A DNA stretch of 64,000 bases from Salvia splendens. Its lineage: Eukaryota > Streptophyta > Magnoliopsida > Lamiales > Lamiaceae. Shown here one piece after another: positions 47,128 to 58,559 of this stretch (its first letter is position 1; each line of letters begins with the position of its first letter). Location of the stretch: assembly GCF_004379255.2 (NCBI RefSeq), contig NC_056037.1, positions 13,464,902 through 13,528,901 on the forward strand, written 5' to 3'. The position numbers and the translations under genes were made by a program. The notes under the pieces were generated by a model. That model did not search any database and was not told where the DNA came from. It saw only the letters and a program-made list of their open reading frames with translations.

Positions 47128-47695
47128 TGTGAAGAACGAACCTACGGTTGTGATGATCGAAATGCAAATTAATGAAATGACAACATGCAAGGAAGAACAC
47201 AAGCGAATTACGTGGTTCGGCGTAAGCCTACATCCACGGGCAGAATCTGGTGTGTTTCTTTATTGATCACTCGAGAAATTACAAACATAAGAGCACTCAA
47301 AACTCTCAAGAATTTACAAGATGGAAAACCCTCAACTCGCCCGAAAACTTCTTGCTTCGAGAGCTAAAAACGCACAGCTGAAAGATAACACTTCCTCTCT
47401 TGAATTCTCTCTCTATCACTTTTGATTTCTGTTGTTGTTGGTTCTGGAATGAATCGCAACTCCCTTAAGAAGTATCGATCAAGAAAACCGCCGAACAGCT
47501 TCCTTTGCCGAACAGCTTCCTTTGCCGAACAGCTTCCTTTTGCCGAACAGCTTCCTTTTGCCGAACAGCTTCCTTTGCCGAAAAACGGTTATAACCGTTT
47601 CCAACGGCTAGTTCCTGTTTTGGTTCCCAACGGCTATTTCCTGACTTGATTCTTCCACCAGCTCAATCCGATCTTGATGAGCTCAAACACTAACA
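47128..47695 (-). repeat. 5' LTR of copia element 2 (five-unit version)
   Basis: 568 bp, the same as the other LTR except for five rather than six copies of the 18-bp unit (about 47489-47581). Confidence 0.93.
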
Positions 47696-48299
47696 CTGAT
47701 AAGTACAAAGTACGAGGAAAATGGAGCATGCTGCCAGTACATATTACTACAGTATCCCCACTCCCACATTAGTTGATGTGTGTTTTAATCCGCATTATCA
47801 CAAGTTCACAACTGCATTCCATAGTTATGCCACTATCTACTCCATTAGCATGATATCAAAACATGTACTGTATATCATTTATAAGTACAATGATGGAGAT
47901 AAAAGAAACGGTTGCTTAGATACATCAGTTGATATGTAGGGGCAGTTTAGATGCATAGAGCAGAAGTTTATGCACAATATGGCACGAGTATTCAAACTAA
48001 AGGAAGGTTTTCCCCTGCTATACAAAATCACTCAGGAGGGAGAGAATCCAGAAGATGAGAAAGAACAGTGGCTCTCAGCCAGTAGGGGCGATATTACCTT
48101 GTCTGGGTTGTTTCTAACTAGCACAGTTCCAACAAGAGACCTTCCAAAGACCACAATTCTGGAAGTGTCTATGTCTACTCTCTGAACCAGATGGTCCAAA
48201 GCAGCCTCTTTAGTGGGAAAATGCTATGAATTATTATGAGTTGCATCCAACCCATATCAACCTCCAGGAAAAATAGAAGTACAAAAATTAAAATTAAAT

Positions 48300-48432
48300 A
48301 TATAAAACACTGCAAAAAGTGGTTGGGTGTATTAATTGGAGAGAGAAATTTTTCAAAAAAGGAAATGTGTTATCTTAGTTGGGAAAAACTAAAAAGGAAA
48401 ACGTGTCTATCTTAAGTGGGGCGGAGAGAGTA
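48300..48432. mobile_element. MITE remnant
   Basis: The right end 'tcttaagtggggcggagagagta' (about 48409-48431) is Stowaway-like and the interior is AT-rich with repeated 'aaaaaggaaa'. The left end is not clear. Confidence 0.45.
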
Positions 48433-48923
48433 TTTCTCATCAAGCCATACATTCGCTCATAATAAGTGAATTATATAGCCTAGAGTCCAATATCCAAACT
48501 CGAAGCCACTAATTCTCATCAAAATCAGCAGGCAGCATCTAAATCCAGAAGATCACCCCATAACACTAGCCAAAGTAAAATACGGAAACTTCTTCTACTC
48601 AACTCATTGCCACAAACCCTAAATATCTAGTGTCGAATCATCACAAAATTTAGATTCATCATAATTGAAGTTAAATCGCAACTCCAAAGAACCGAACTTT
48701 GGGGTAGAACTTGATGAACCAAGCGTGGAGACGGACGCCGTCAGATGACGTGAGCCAGACATCCTCGTAGAGGAGTCGGAGGCGGGCAGGGGTGATGGGG
48801 TAGGATGAGGCCGGGCAGCACGGGCACGTAGACGAGCTTTTCTTGGAAAGCCACGAGCAATGCCATGGCGGCTACCACGATTCCGCCAACTCCATAGAGC
48901 AACGCGCTCACGACCAACACCAT

Positions 48924-49166
48924 GGATTGACGCACGCCCTTCTCCCTTGATTTCTCTCTAGTTTATAAGATGGAGTGCTTTCGAGGGTGAATTTGAGTGC
49001 GTAGCATGGATCGTCGATAGATGCGAAAGGCGGAAAAGAGAATTGAATTTCGTTTGTTGAGTGATGTGTGTCGTGATCCAAACGACGTCGTTTACGGCAA
49101 ATGGACTTTTCTTTTTTCTTTTAGAGAGTGACGTGCGTCAGTACTAAATTTTACACTTACCTCAAG
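48924..49166. promoter_or_regulatory. Shared region between divergent genes
   Basis: 243 bp separate the start of the WAV2-like pseudogene (minus) from the omega-amidase start codon (plus). Both first exons probably used this one intergenic promoter region. No core boxes are assigned. Confidence 0.5.
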
Positions 49167-52100
49167 ATGCTCTCCTCTTCCTCAGCTCAAATTCGAACTC
49201 TCCATTCATCAATTTCCCATTCACTCTCTCCCAAAATCCGATCCTACCTATCTAAGGATTCGACATTGCGCGCCAGAATAGGTAGCTATGGTTTTCCCCC
49301 GACGTCCATCCGTTCAATTTCATCGGCTACAACCACCATAATGGCCTCCGCAGAGGAAGCTAGAGTGCCACCTGCAATTCCGCCACCAACTCCTCCCGTT
49401 ACCAAGGCAACTTATATTGATTCAGCTTTATCATATTCTGCAAAAGTTTTGAACAAACATGGCGCGCTATCATTTTTCCTTTGTATTACGAATTTTCAAA
49501 TTTGGGGCTCGTTGTAAATTTTGGAGTTGGGCATGGCATATTTTATTTTGTTAAGGCTATTTTGTTGATTCTATGTTTCTAGGTACAGGCTTCAAGTTTC
49601 TAGTGTGGTCGTCTGTTATGTTCTGTTTCTCTTTGTTGCATAGTAGTAGTACTAATATAATTTGTAAGATGATTTATGTCTTTGCACTTAGTGAGAATAG
49701 AAAATTTATTGACTTGGATGAATTTACAAATTTTCTGCTTCTTATTTCAGTTCAAGATTGCACTTTGCCAGCTAGCAGTTACTACTGACAAGGAAAAAAA
49801 CATTGCTTATGCTCGTCATATAATCGAGGGTGCTGCAGCAAAGGGTGCTAAGCTGATTCTTCTCTTCCTGTAAGTCATAGTAGCTTAAAATGATTCTTTG
49901 TTGTTCTCACATAATTAGTTTCCTACAATCTTATTTTGTTAGTAATTCATTTCTAGTGGTTGTTGAATAATGAATCTTGAGTCCACCATATCTTGACCCC
50001 TTAAACTGAGCTTTGTTACCATTAACATTCTGTCGGAGTACTTTCAAATCTGTATTAGTTCGGTAATCTTGTACTGTAGTTAATACTAGGTTTCTAGCAA
50101 TTCTGGATTTGAAATGCTAAATATATTTTTACATTGTTTGTGCTTGGTGTCAGGAAATTTGGAACAGTCCGTATTCAAATGATAGTTTTCCAGTATATGC
50201 AGAGGATATTGATGCTGGTGGTGATGCATCGCCTTCAACAGCAATGCTATCTGAGCTTTCTCGTAGTCTAAAGATAACGATAGTTGGTGGCTCAATCCCC
50301 GAACGAAGTGGTGGAAGATTGTATAATACTTGCTGTGTCTTTGATACAGATGGAACGCTTAAAGCTAAGCACAGGATGGTACACGTTCTTTCTTGAAATA
50401 AATTAAAGAAGCACATAATCTTTCAGTTCAAAAGCCTTAATTAATTTACTGAAATTATTGGGATACAACTAACTACTCATTCACCTTGTTGGAAATTCTA
50501 GTGTGGTGAATGGTAATTAAAGGTCCTCGTTGTCTACAGATTCATTTGTTTGACATTGACATTCCTGGTAAAATGACCTTCAAAGAATCAAAGACCCTTA
50601 CAGCAGGGGAGACTCCCACTATCGTCGACACAGGTTATGTGTAGCTTTCGATCTACTATAGTTAAATAACTTTATGATACCATAATGAAATTCAGTATAA
50701 CAAATTTTAATTGTTTGTCAAGTATTTGTTGTGGAAGGTTAAGATCAACGTGCTTTTAGGTTTTCTAATGTATCCTTTCAAAATTTTCTAGCATTTTTTT
50801 GAAGTTGAGGACCCTTAAATTTATGAATTGAAGTTCCTTTTTTTAATATCACCAAAGTTCTTTTGTCTTATACTGAATGACTTTTTCTCTTCCGCCTTGT
50901 CAATCGATTTCACTTTCTAATTCCATAGCAGTCTCATCGTGTGCTTTAAGTTTTGCACATCTAATGAATATTCAGATTTCCTTTTCCTTATTATGTGTGC
51001 ATAGCCACCTCTTTGATGAAAAGCTGAAATAAGCTATTGTAAGCTCAGTTTGTTACTTTGCCTTGATTGGCTGACTAAAACAGTCAAATATGATTTTACT
51101 TTAGTGAGGTTTATATACATTACCTTCTGTACTACAGAACACACACTTTAGCTTCTTGAGTGTATAACCTGAGTCTCTTTTATGTAGATGTTGGAAGTAT
51201 TGGTATAGGCATATGCTATGACATTCGGTTCCAAGAGCTAGCAGCAATATATGCTGCCAGAGGTACAGTGTGTTGTAGCTATGAGGTTACCTATTTCAAG
51301 TTTCCAAATGATTCTTCCAAAGCTCTATTAGACAAGTATAAGGTCAATCTGGTTCTTATTTTGATTAACCGATATCAGTTCTTTTGTTGTTCTACTCAGA
51401 AGGTTCAGAATAATTGAAAATAGCATTCTTATTCACATGGCTTGTAGCACCTAATTACCTGCCTCTTCTAATTTGATAGGCGCCCACTTGATTTGCTATC
51501 CAGGGGCCTTTAACATGACTACTGGTCCCCTTCACTGGGAGTTATTGCAGCGGGCAAGGTAAGCTAATGGCCAAGCTTCTTATTACAAAGATCTGTAGCT
51601 TACGTTTTGGTATTATTATGAGGGATTGCCTAGGTTGATTGAACTAGCTAATTTTCCGTAGTTCACATCAGATGCTAGACTACTATTATCAGTTGCTGAT
51701 TTCTGAATTGCCTGTCTCTTTCTGTGTATAAGATTGATGGCAAACATATGATTATAGTATCTTTACATGGTCCTTCCTTTAAGCCAAAATATAAATAGTC
51801 GCTGTACTATTCCTACTGCTAGAAGCTTGGAATGGTCATCTATTGCTGGCTTGATTTGAGGAACGAGTCTTTAACAGTGTGTTATTTATGTTTGTTTGAT
51901 TTGATAACATCAATGACATTTCACATGATTATAACTTATTAGTGGGTGTCTTTAACACATCATAAGCATTCTGTATATGTGCCAAAATGTTGATTATATG
52001 TAATGCTTGCAGTGAGGAAGTTAGCCTATGGGTTTTTGAAGATCACATAGTGATATGGATTGTGGATGTGGACTAGTCTCAGTTACTCTATAGAAGCATC

Positions 52101-52275
52101 CTTGGATGAATTAACTTTAAATAAATATTTTGCATGGTCAATAATTTTTTGTCTTGGGAACTCATGTGTTCAAATTTACTTCCTAGTAGAGTGGATAGGT
52201 TGACGGATATATTACTTTCCTCAAGTTATGCGTTGTTTGAATTATATTACTGACACATTTCTTCTTAATATTCAG

Positions 52276-52291
52276 GGCAGCGGATTGTCAG
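52276..52291 (+). other. 16-nt microexon of the omega-amidase gene
   Basis: GGCAGCGGATTGTCAG between 'ttcag' and 'gtatat' supplies the codons for A-A-D-C-Q, matching the A-T-D-N-Q-like segment of relatives, and restores phase 0 for exon 8. It is flanked by introns of about 0.7 and 1.0 kb. Confidence 0.75.
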
Positions 52292-53048
52292 GTATATTGT
52301 TATTTCTAGCTTTTGATTGTATTATGAGTTATGTGCTTCTGACTGCTGAAAGCCTGAAATTAGTCAGATACAATCCCATCTTGTGTTTACATGATACAGC
52401 TAGCCATAATGTTCACATCCATTTTAATGTTCTACAACTCTCAAAGTTCAATTCTTTCTGCGTCTCTGACTAAAAGATATGGAATTATTTGCTTGGAGAT
52501 TATAATCATCTATAAAGGGCTACAGCTGAAAATTGATTTTCAGAACAATATAAGAAGGCCTATAGGATTTTGCCATTAATCCTTTATTCTATCATTAGAA
52601 TGAATACTTGAAGTGGTTAAATGAGTCATTTATTAGCATTTAAACATAAAATGTGATTGTAATTTTTTGTTATACAAACTATTAGGTTGAGGAAGTCTGT
52701 TTCTGTTCCTCTATCATCTATGAGTATGACTCCTTATGTCCGATTTGAAAATAAAATTGATTTAAGTACTGTCTAACATTTGGTTACTTGATTCTGTTCT
52801 CAGTAACAATGTCATTACACATCCAATCAAAGAATTACTTATGACTATTTATCAATATTCAAAAATCCTTAAAATAGTGGATGTTATTTTGTTTTAAAAT
52901 CAGTCTATCACTAACAAGTCATTTAATCCATAATGGAGCTGTCTAGTTATCTTAGCCCTAAATTTGAGGATATAATGACTTAAACAGTTTATAGTATAAC
53001 TACAACTGTTACAGTTAAATGCATCATATCTGCACTGTAAAAGCCACC

Positions 53049-53213
53049 AAATCAACCAATTACCATGAACCTGACCTTTATCATGATTATTACTGATCAA
53101 TGTATGTGTATGTTTAGTCATAAAATTGACCAATTCCTATGAACTTGACCATAACATGATTGTAACTGGTCAGTATTTACATGCTGAGCACAAAATTAAT
53201 CAATTACCATGTA
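53049..53213. repeat. Diverged tandem repeat in omega-amidase intron 7
   Basis: A unit of 70-74 bp beginning 'aaat-c/gaccaattaccatgaacctgacc' occurs at about 53049 and 53123, with a partial third start at about 53193. Confidence 0.6.
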
Positions 53214-54696
53214 CGGAGTACATGAATGCATGCGAACTAAATTGATGTTGTGATTATTTGGCAGTTATATGTAGCTACTTGTTCACCAGCTAGAGACCCT
53301 GGTTCTAGTTATGTGGCTTGGGGGCATTCTACTCTTGTCGGGCCAGTAAGTATACAATTAGGTTAGAGTGCATTTTACTTTCATTCCTATTCTAAATTTC
53401 GGTCAATTTTCCAAACTCATTTTAGCTTATTATAATATGATCAATTGGATGCATACTTACTCAGACACCCACAAGTGCTGAACCATCAGCAGCTTGTAGT
53501 AAACTGTAAATCAATACCCATTCACAATTGATTCAAAGCTTTCTTACCTTTTTATTTCCTGACCCAGGGAATAGCCTGCAATAAACAATTCATCGGTTGT
53601 TGAATCATGCCATTATTTTTTGAACCTACTCTTCTCAGTAAGCTCCTAACTTACTAGAAGTAGAATAATCTTATCTGAGTGATTGATTCTACTGGCATGA
53701 GTGCATGTAATATGAATACCCATATCAGAGGAAGGAAGTTGAGTTGGCTTAACTTTCTTACCCTGGTGTTATTATATAAATTCTCTCACTGGAGAAGAAA
53801 GTTCTTCTCTTCCAGTAGTGCTTTGAGTCTTAGCCCTGTTTTTTTTAGTGGAGCATTTATTGGTTGTTTTTAACCTTAAAGTTAAGCTAAGACTAAAACT
53901 GATGAATTAAAAGTGTTGACGGATCAACAACTCTAGTGCAAACACTAGCATGAGTTGACTGAGTTGTGTATGATACGGATAAGCTTGGGTAAAATTTATT
54001 TCATTAATTTATAATGAGAAAAAAACGAGTTTGGAAAATCGAACAAAATTTAGAATATGAATTAATTAAAGTAAAATTCGCACTCATATAAAGGAACTCT
54101 ATCTTGCAGTTTGGTGAAGTACTTGCAACCACAGAACATGACGAGGCGATAGTCATATCCGAGATTGATTATTCCCTTATTGAGCAAAGAAGGTAATGTT
54201 GCTCTTTTACACTGCATAAGTATAGCTTTATATTGCGCATTCATTTCATTGTTTACCATTGCAATTGCGTTGGCACTACTTTTTAGCGAACCTGTCTATC
54301 TTGAATTTGAAGATTTCAGATCCGAAATGATAAATGAGTGTATGGCAAAACATTCTCTTCGGTGATCAGGAAAATTAATAAAGAACTCTTAATTCTTTCC
54401 CATTTATGTCTTCGCATGTATAAAATCCATATCTTGTTTCTTGGCCAAACAGATTTTACCTTTTACCCGTCCTTGATTCTTTCATAGACCACAATCGATG
54501 CACTTAAAGTCTTTTAACAATTATATCCAAGTTCAATATTAGCTCTCTGATTAGGCAATCTCTGTTTGTCTATTTCTTGTTGCATTTCAGAACATACCTT
54601 CCATTCCAGACACAACGGCGAGGAGACCTTTACCAGCTTGTTGATGTACAGAGACTTGGCTCAACAAAACTGGTTGAGGTGGAAGCAGGTAACTAA

Positions 54697-56261
54697 CCAT
54701 ATCCACCATACTTCAATATCTGTCGACGAGGTTTGATTTTTCGATGCAAGCTAGCAACTCGTGCATAAACTGAAACCTGCAGCGCAATAAACGCTCAGTT
54801 GATGTAGCATAGCCATATTGGGTGTCTATCCTTGCTCAGAATGGTTAAATTTTTTCCTCCCATCAATCCATGTGGAAAACTGGGTATGCCTGAGCTGAAC
54901 TAGAAGCTAACTCCATAGCCTTTTTAACTGTAGGTGGTGGGAATGTTAACATGGCACAAGACATGATTTTGTTCTCTATCATGATTGGCTGATGCCCAAA
55001 CTACTCGATTTTATTCACTGCCTAACAAAATATTATTTGATGCGCAGGATACTGTTGGTCGGTTGGAATTCAATTCTGTCTCTACTTAACAACGGCAATA
55101 GCTTTTGGTTTTTCTTTCCTCAAGACTCAAGTTGCAATGCACATGGGTATATGTAAACCTAGTCTGCCCCTCTTTTTCTGTTGCTTGTAAGAATTAATAG
55201 AAACAGAGGCACATTTATTCAACTCATGACTTGTTTTTACGAAACAAATTTTAATGGGTCTAACTAACCATGGACTCGTCAACTTTGTCGTTATGGCAAA
55301 TAATTTATGTATCTAACAAAAAATTTTATATTACAAAATATGGCTTACCCATTACAATTTACATGTATGTACAATATGTATAATAACATATCTTTTTATT
55401 TACCTGTTAAGTACTATCCTACAAGTGTTTATTCATATAGAAAAATTTATTAAACCTATGATATCCTTGTTTTGAATTAATCTATATAGTACTACTCACT
55501 TCGTCCATGATTATAAGTCTACATTTGAATATGATACGAGTTTTAAGAAATATAGTAGGAAGTGGATGAAAAATTATTAGTGGAAAGTGGATTTTACTTT
55601 TATATAACACTATTAGTTTTATAATAAAATGTGAGTATATTAAAGTTAATGGAATGCGAGGTTCATTACTAAAAGTACTTAGTAAAAAGCAAATGGAACA
55701 TATATTGGTGGCCGAAAGAAAATGACAAAAATGAAATGTTTATTGGTGGATAGAGTGAGTATATTTTTTATAAACGTTTAGGGATAAAAGTTTCTACCAT
55801 AAATTTTTAAGCCTGACTAGCTTGAACCGAGTGAGTCCGATTAACTGAAAATTATCTTATTACTTTATTGTCAAATATCATTAATTAGTTTTTAGTAATA
55901 ATAAGTTTTATGCTTGAAAAGTAGAAAAAACTTTCTAACATAGAAATTGAATGACAATCATTACTGTGTTAAATCATCAGCTAGATGATGCAGGATGTAA
56001 TTTCTTACCAGTAATATTTTTTTACTGTTAAGTTGGTATTAAAATGACAGTTACTTTCACATAGTCAATAATTTAATATGAGAAAACATTGATCTAGTTT
56101 TATTACAAAAAGCAACACATACATCTGCTCTTATAGTCTTCGTTATTCAGGAAAAACAACAGTAGCTAATACTATGAGCACTTGCTCACGGCCACAGGCA
56201 CACACAACCACACTCTGACACTCAACATTTTGATAAGAATAAAACTATGTATCTAGCAAAG
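54697..56261. other. Intergenic with one MITE
   Basis: The 3' UTR of the omega-amidase locus, then AT-rich DNA with the MITE at 55495-55759. It probably includes the chitinase 3' UTR (to about 56150). No further gene. Confidence 0.5.
55495..55759. mobile_element. Stowaway-type MITE
   Basis: 265 bp; ends CTCACTTCGTCC... and ...GGATAGAGTGAG inverted, flanked by TA (55493-55494 and 55760-55761). The interior has 'tacgagttttaagaaatatag', as in the other MITEs here. Confidence 0.75.
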
Positions 56262-57179
56262 CTAGCACCTAAGATTAGTGCCAGGATCAACTCCTAGTTG
56301 CTTGCAATATTCTCTGTAATACTGAACCCGAGCACTGACCGTGCTCGGGTTCGCCCCATCACATTCTAGTGGCCCGTTTATAGCTCGAATGGTTGCACCA
56401 AAACCTTTCCCAGAAGTTATGACAGCATGGCACTGGTTCATCCAAAACCATAGACCTGTCTTGAAAGAAACAACGCGGTCTCGCGCCACAATCTCCGGGT
56501 GGTTTAGACCATCAAACCCTATGCTTTTTCCGGCTGCTCCGTAGTTGTAGTTCCACGACAGCTGCACCGGACCTCTTCCGTAGTAACCCTTCCCTGCTTT
56601 GCATGGATACTGCCTGTTTTCCTTGTCACAATAGTCTGCTGCTTTTGATGCTCCATTTAATTCCTCGATATAGCACATATCTGCATGCAATCAAATTTTA
56701 TAAACACAATGTAATAGAAAAAAAAAACTTAATTGAATTTAATATACTACTATTAAGTGTGACTAACGTCCGGTCTCATGTGTGACATGAGCAAAGAAGG
56801 CTGCGATTTCCCGCTCGGGGGAGCCAGTGGTCCCGAAAAGGGGATACGAGCGGGCAGCCTCGAGAAATGCTGCGCGGGTATAGAATCCTCGGCCCGGGCA
56901 GCCTCCGCCAGCCTGATTAGCGATACTGCTGAAGAACGCGTCCGTGACAATGTCGGTGAGTTTGTTGCCGTTGCTACTCCTCTGCTGTGAGGAGGAGTAG
57001 CAAGGGCCGCTTTTGCAGCCTGTGCTGCAGTACTTGTCACCGGTGCCGCAGTAACCGTGTTGGCTGCAGCACAGGCTGGCTGCGCAGCCGCAGTTCTGGC
57101 AGGATACTTGTGCCTGAAGGGCCCCGGCTATGAGAACTGCGGCTAGCAGAAATGATATTAATGTATTGAAAATAGTCAT
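56262..57179 (-). CDS. Class IV endochitinase (GH19 with chitin-binding domain)
   Basis: Two exons, 57179-56768 and 56680-56262, give 276 residues without stops. A signal peptide ([22 protein letters not shown]) precedes a hevein-type chitin-binding domain (residues 28-60, eight-cysteine pattern [10 protein letters not shown]...GYCG...CKSGPC). A short Ser/Gln hinge and a GH19 catalytic domain follow. The acid catalyst is Glu135 in HVTHETGH, with a second acidic pair in [23 protein letters not shown] and NGPLECDG are family-typical. The short catalytic domain is that of class IV (EP3-like) chitinases. The enzyme is secreted and cuts chitin of fungal walls; family members are pathogen-induced or act in embryogenesis. 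An in-frame ATG exists 38 codons upstream, but MTIFNTL gives the proper signal peptide. Confidence 0.94.
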
Positions 57180-57594
57180 TCTTAGATTAAAAGTTTGGAT
57201 GAATGAAGAGTTGCTGAGTTGGTGTAGGAGAAAGAGAGGACTGAGATGTATTTGTAGTGAAATTATGATAGCCTTTGTTACTGTTACTTTCATTTTTTTT
57301 TAAAAAAATTTGGACCTTGTCAACAAAGTTAATTAGTGGACTCAGTCGACGTCTCCAAAATTTGTTCTTTTATTGCCAGTGGTATTATTTTCTTGCTTGT
57401 TTCAATCAATTTATGTGAAAACTATCTAGTAGTAGTGTAGTATAACGTTATAAAAATTGAATTTTCAAAATCTGCAGCAAGCAGACACTAATATGCACGA
57501 AAACATTTCCATGCCGAAAGAATCAAAGGAACAAACACACACATACATACACATATATAATTAATCAGTGCCAAATTTAAACCAAAAGATCTTA

Positions 57595-57845
57595 CTCCCT
57601 CCATTCCTGAAAGTTTTTCTTATTTTTCCATTTTCGTCAGTCCCACAAAGTTTGACCAATTTCACTTTTTATCATTTTTAGTTGTGGATCTCATATTCCG
57701 CTAACTAATTTCTACTCACATTTTTTTATAAAACTAACTTATAAAAGTAGAACTCACATTCCACTAACTTTTTCAACCCAATTTTCATTACATTTCTTAG
57801 AACTCGTGCCGAATCAAAGTACGACAATATTTGGGGGACGGAGGG
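57595..57845. mobile_element. Stowaway-type MITE
   Basis: 251 bp; begins CTCCCTCCATTCCTGAAAG after TA and ends GGGGGACGGAGGG before TA. It contains the 'agaactcgtgccgaatcaaag' motif shared with the MITEs at 17705 and 59616. Confidence 0.85.
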
Positions 57846-58269
57846 TATAATCCAATTGGTCAATAAATTACCACGTAATAGTAGATCATTTTCGGGGGAA
57901 TAAATCGACAAGGGTTTTAGTAGGCAGTCAAATATTTTGTTAGTTATATTACTTACTGTACTATATTATTATGATAATTTGTGTATAATGATGTAAATTC
58001 AATGTTAGAATGTTGTAAATGCAAATGTATGCTGAAATCAACGATGTATCTAGAATTTGTGGGGTCTAATATACTCAAAAATTAATAATTATTTTAAATT
58101 AAATGACCTACCCAAATTTGAATGATTTTCTCAAAAAAAAACAATAATGTTAAAATATTTTCAAAAACTATTTTGAACACAAACTCAACTCATTGATGAT
58201 AGTATTTCTTACCTAAGTTCATTATTCTCCATCGGGTTGATGATTTATATGTATTTATGTCTCCTAACT
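57846..58269. other. Intergenic, AT-rich
   Basis: No gene or element recognised between the MITE and the solo LTR. Confidence 0.45.
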
Positions 58270-58559
58270 TGTTAGTATGCCTTGAATATGTTCAGATCAT
58301 GTTTCCTAATTGAGATAAGATTATGTTTCCAAATTAGGATATGATCCCATGTGTGCATATTTATATGGGAGTAGAGCACATAATTATGTGATCTTAGATC
58401 CAATCTGAAATCTGTAGCCATAATCTGAAAACACTCTGAATAAAATTTGTTCTCCGTTCCTGCCCGTAGATGTAGTCAATTGGCGAACCACGTAAATCTG
58501 TGTCATCTTTACGTTCTTTTCGTTTGTCGATTACACAATTGCTCTATTCTGTCATAACA
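58270..58559 (+). mobile_element. Solo LTR with target-site duplication
   Basis: 290 bp starting TGTTAGTATGCC and ending TCTGTCATAACA, flanked by the perfect 5-bp repeat TAACT (58265-58269 and 58560-58564). The internal 'cccgtagatgtagtcaattggcgaaccacgtaa' resembles plant copia LTR sequence. No internal region is left. Confidence 0.8.

Larger units (their letters stand above)
42329..47695 (-). mobile_element. Full-length Ty1/copia retrotransposon, Tnt1/Tork-like, very young
   Basis: 5,367 bp on the minus strand, flanked by the perfect 5-bp duplication CTGAT (42324-42328 and 47696-47700). The LTRs at 42329-42914 (3') and 47128-47695 (5') appear identical apart from one extra 18-bp repeat unit in the former. 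A purine-rich tract precedes the 3' LTR, and a TGGCGCCGTCTGTGG primer-binding site follows the 5' LTR after three bases. One uninterrupted gag-pol ORF is present. By sequence it could be autonomous. Confidence 0.96.
41712..48923 (-). pseudogene. WAV2/BEM46-like alpha/beta hydrolase, disrupted
   Basis: Exon-like remnants of a plant WAV2 homologue (membrane-anchored alpha/beta hydrolase; in Arabidopsis it affects root waving). Exon 1, 48923-48698: membrane anchor VSALLYGVGGIVVAAMALLVAFQEKLVYVPVLPG, then a frameshift from loss of about 5 bases near 48807, after which LRLLYEDVWL...HAWFIKFYPK continues in another frame. An internal exon, 48223-48098, encodes AALDHL...DIDTSRIVVFGRSL (nucleophile Ser region, with GRSLGG altered to GRSLVG). 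Another exon, 41844-41712, encodes KQPILLLSGLQDETVPP...MLYAKAAA and then runs into a stop. At least two intervening exons are missing, and a complete copia element (42329-47695) sits between the last two remnants. Confidence 0.85.
49167..54696 (+). pseudogene. Omega-amidase (NIT2-like nitrilase), plastid-type, with disabling lesions
   Basis: Ten exons align with plant omega-amidase: 49167-49406, 49751-49869, 50154-50378, 50540-50633, 51188-51262, 51480-51558, 52276-52291, 53265-53345, 54110-54192, 54591-54696. The enzyme hydrolyses alpha-ketoglutaramate/ketosuccinamate; a Ser/Arg-rich N-terminus fits plastid targeting. The active-site Cys is kept (GIGICYDIRF) and the catalytic Glu opens exon 3 (EIWNSPYS). 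Three problems are seen. The exon 1 donor is GC (ACCAAG|GCAACT). Exon 2 is 119 nt instead of the expected 117 (extra CT in 'cttctcttcct'), which shifts the frame into early stops. The last codon of exon 3 is ATG (HRM-IHLFD), where the family has the catalytic Lys (HRK-IHLFD). A start 13 codons upstream (49128) is also open. Together these argue for a decaying copy; the GC donor alone could be functional. Confidence 0.82.

Noticed and set aside
54940..55180. An extra terminal exon of omega-amidase after 'gcgcag'
   Set aside because: The frame already ends in a normal TAA at 54694-54696 at the family's usual C-terminus; the later sequence shows no family similarity.
57180..57293. 38-residue N-terminal extension of the chitinase
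   Set aside because: The downstream ATG gives a proper signal peptide matching class IV chitinases; the extension is probably 5' UTR or promoter.
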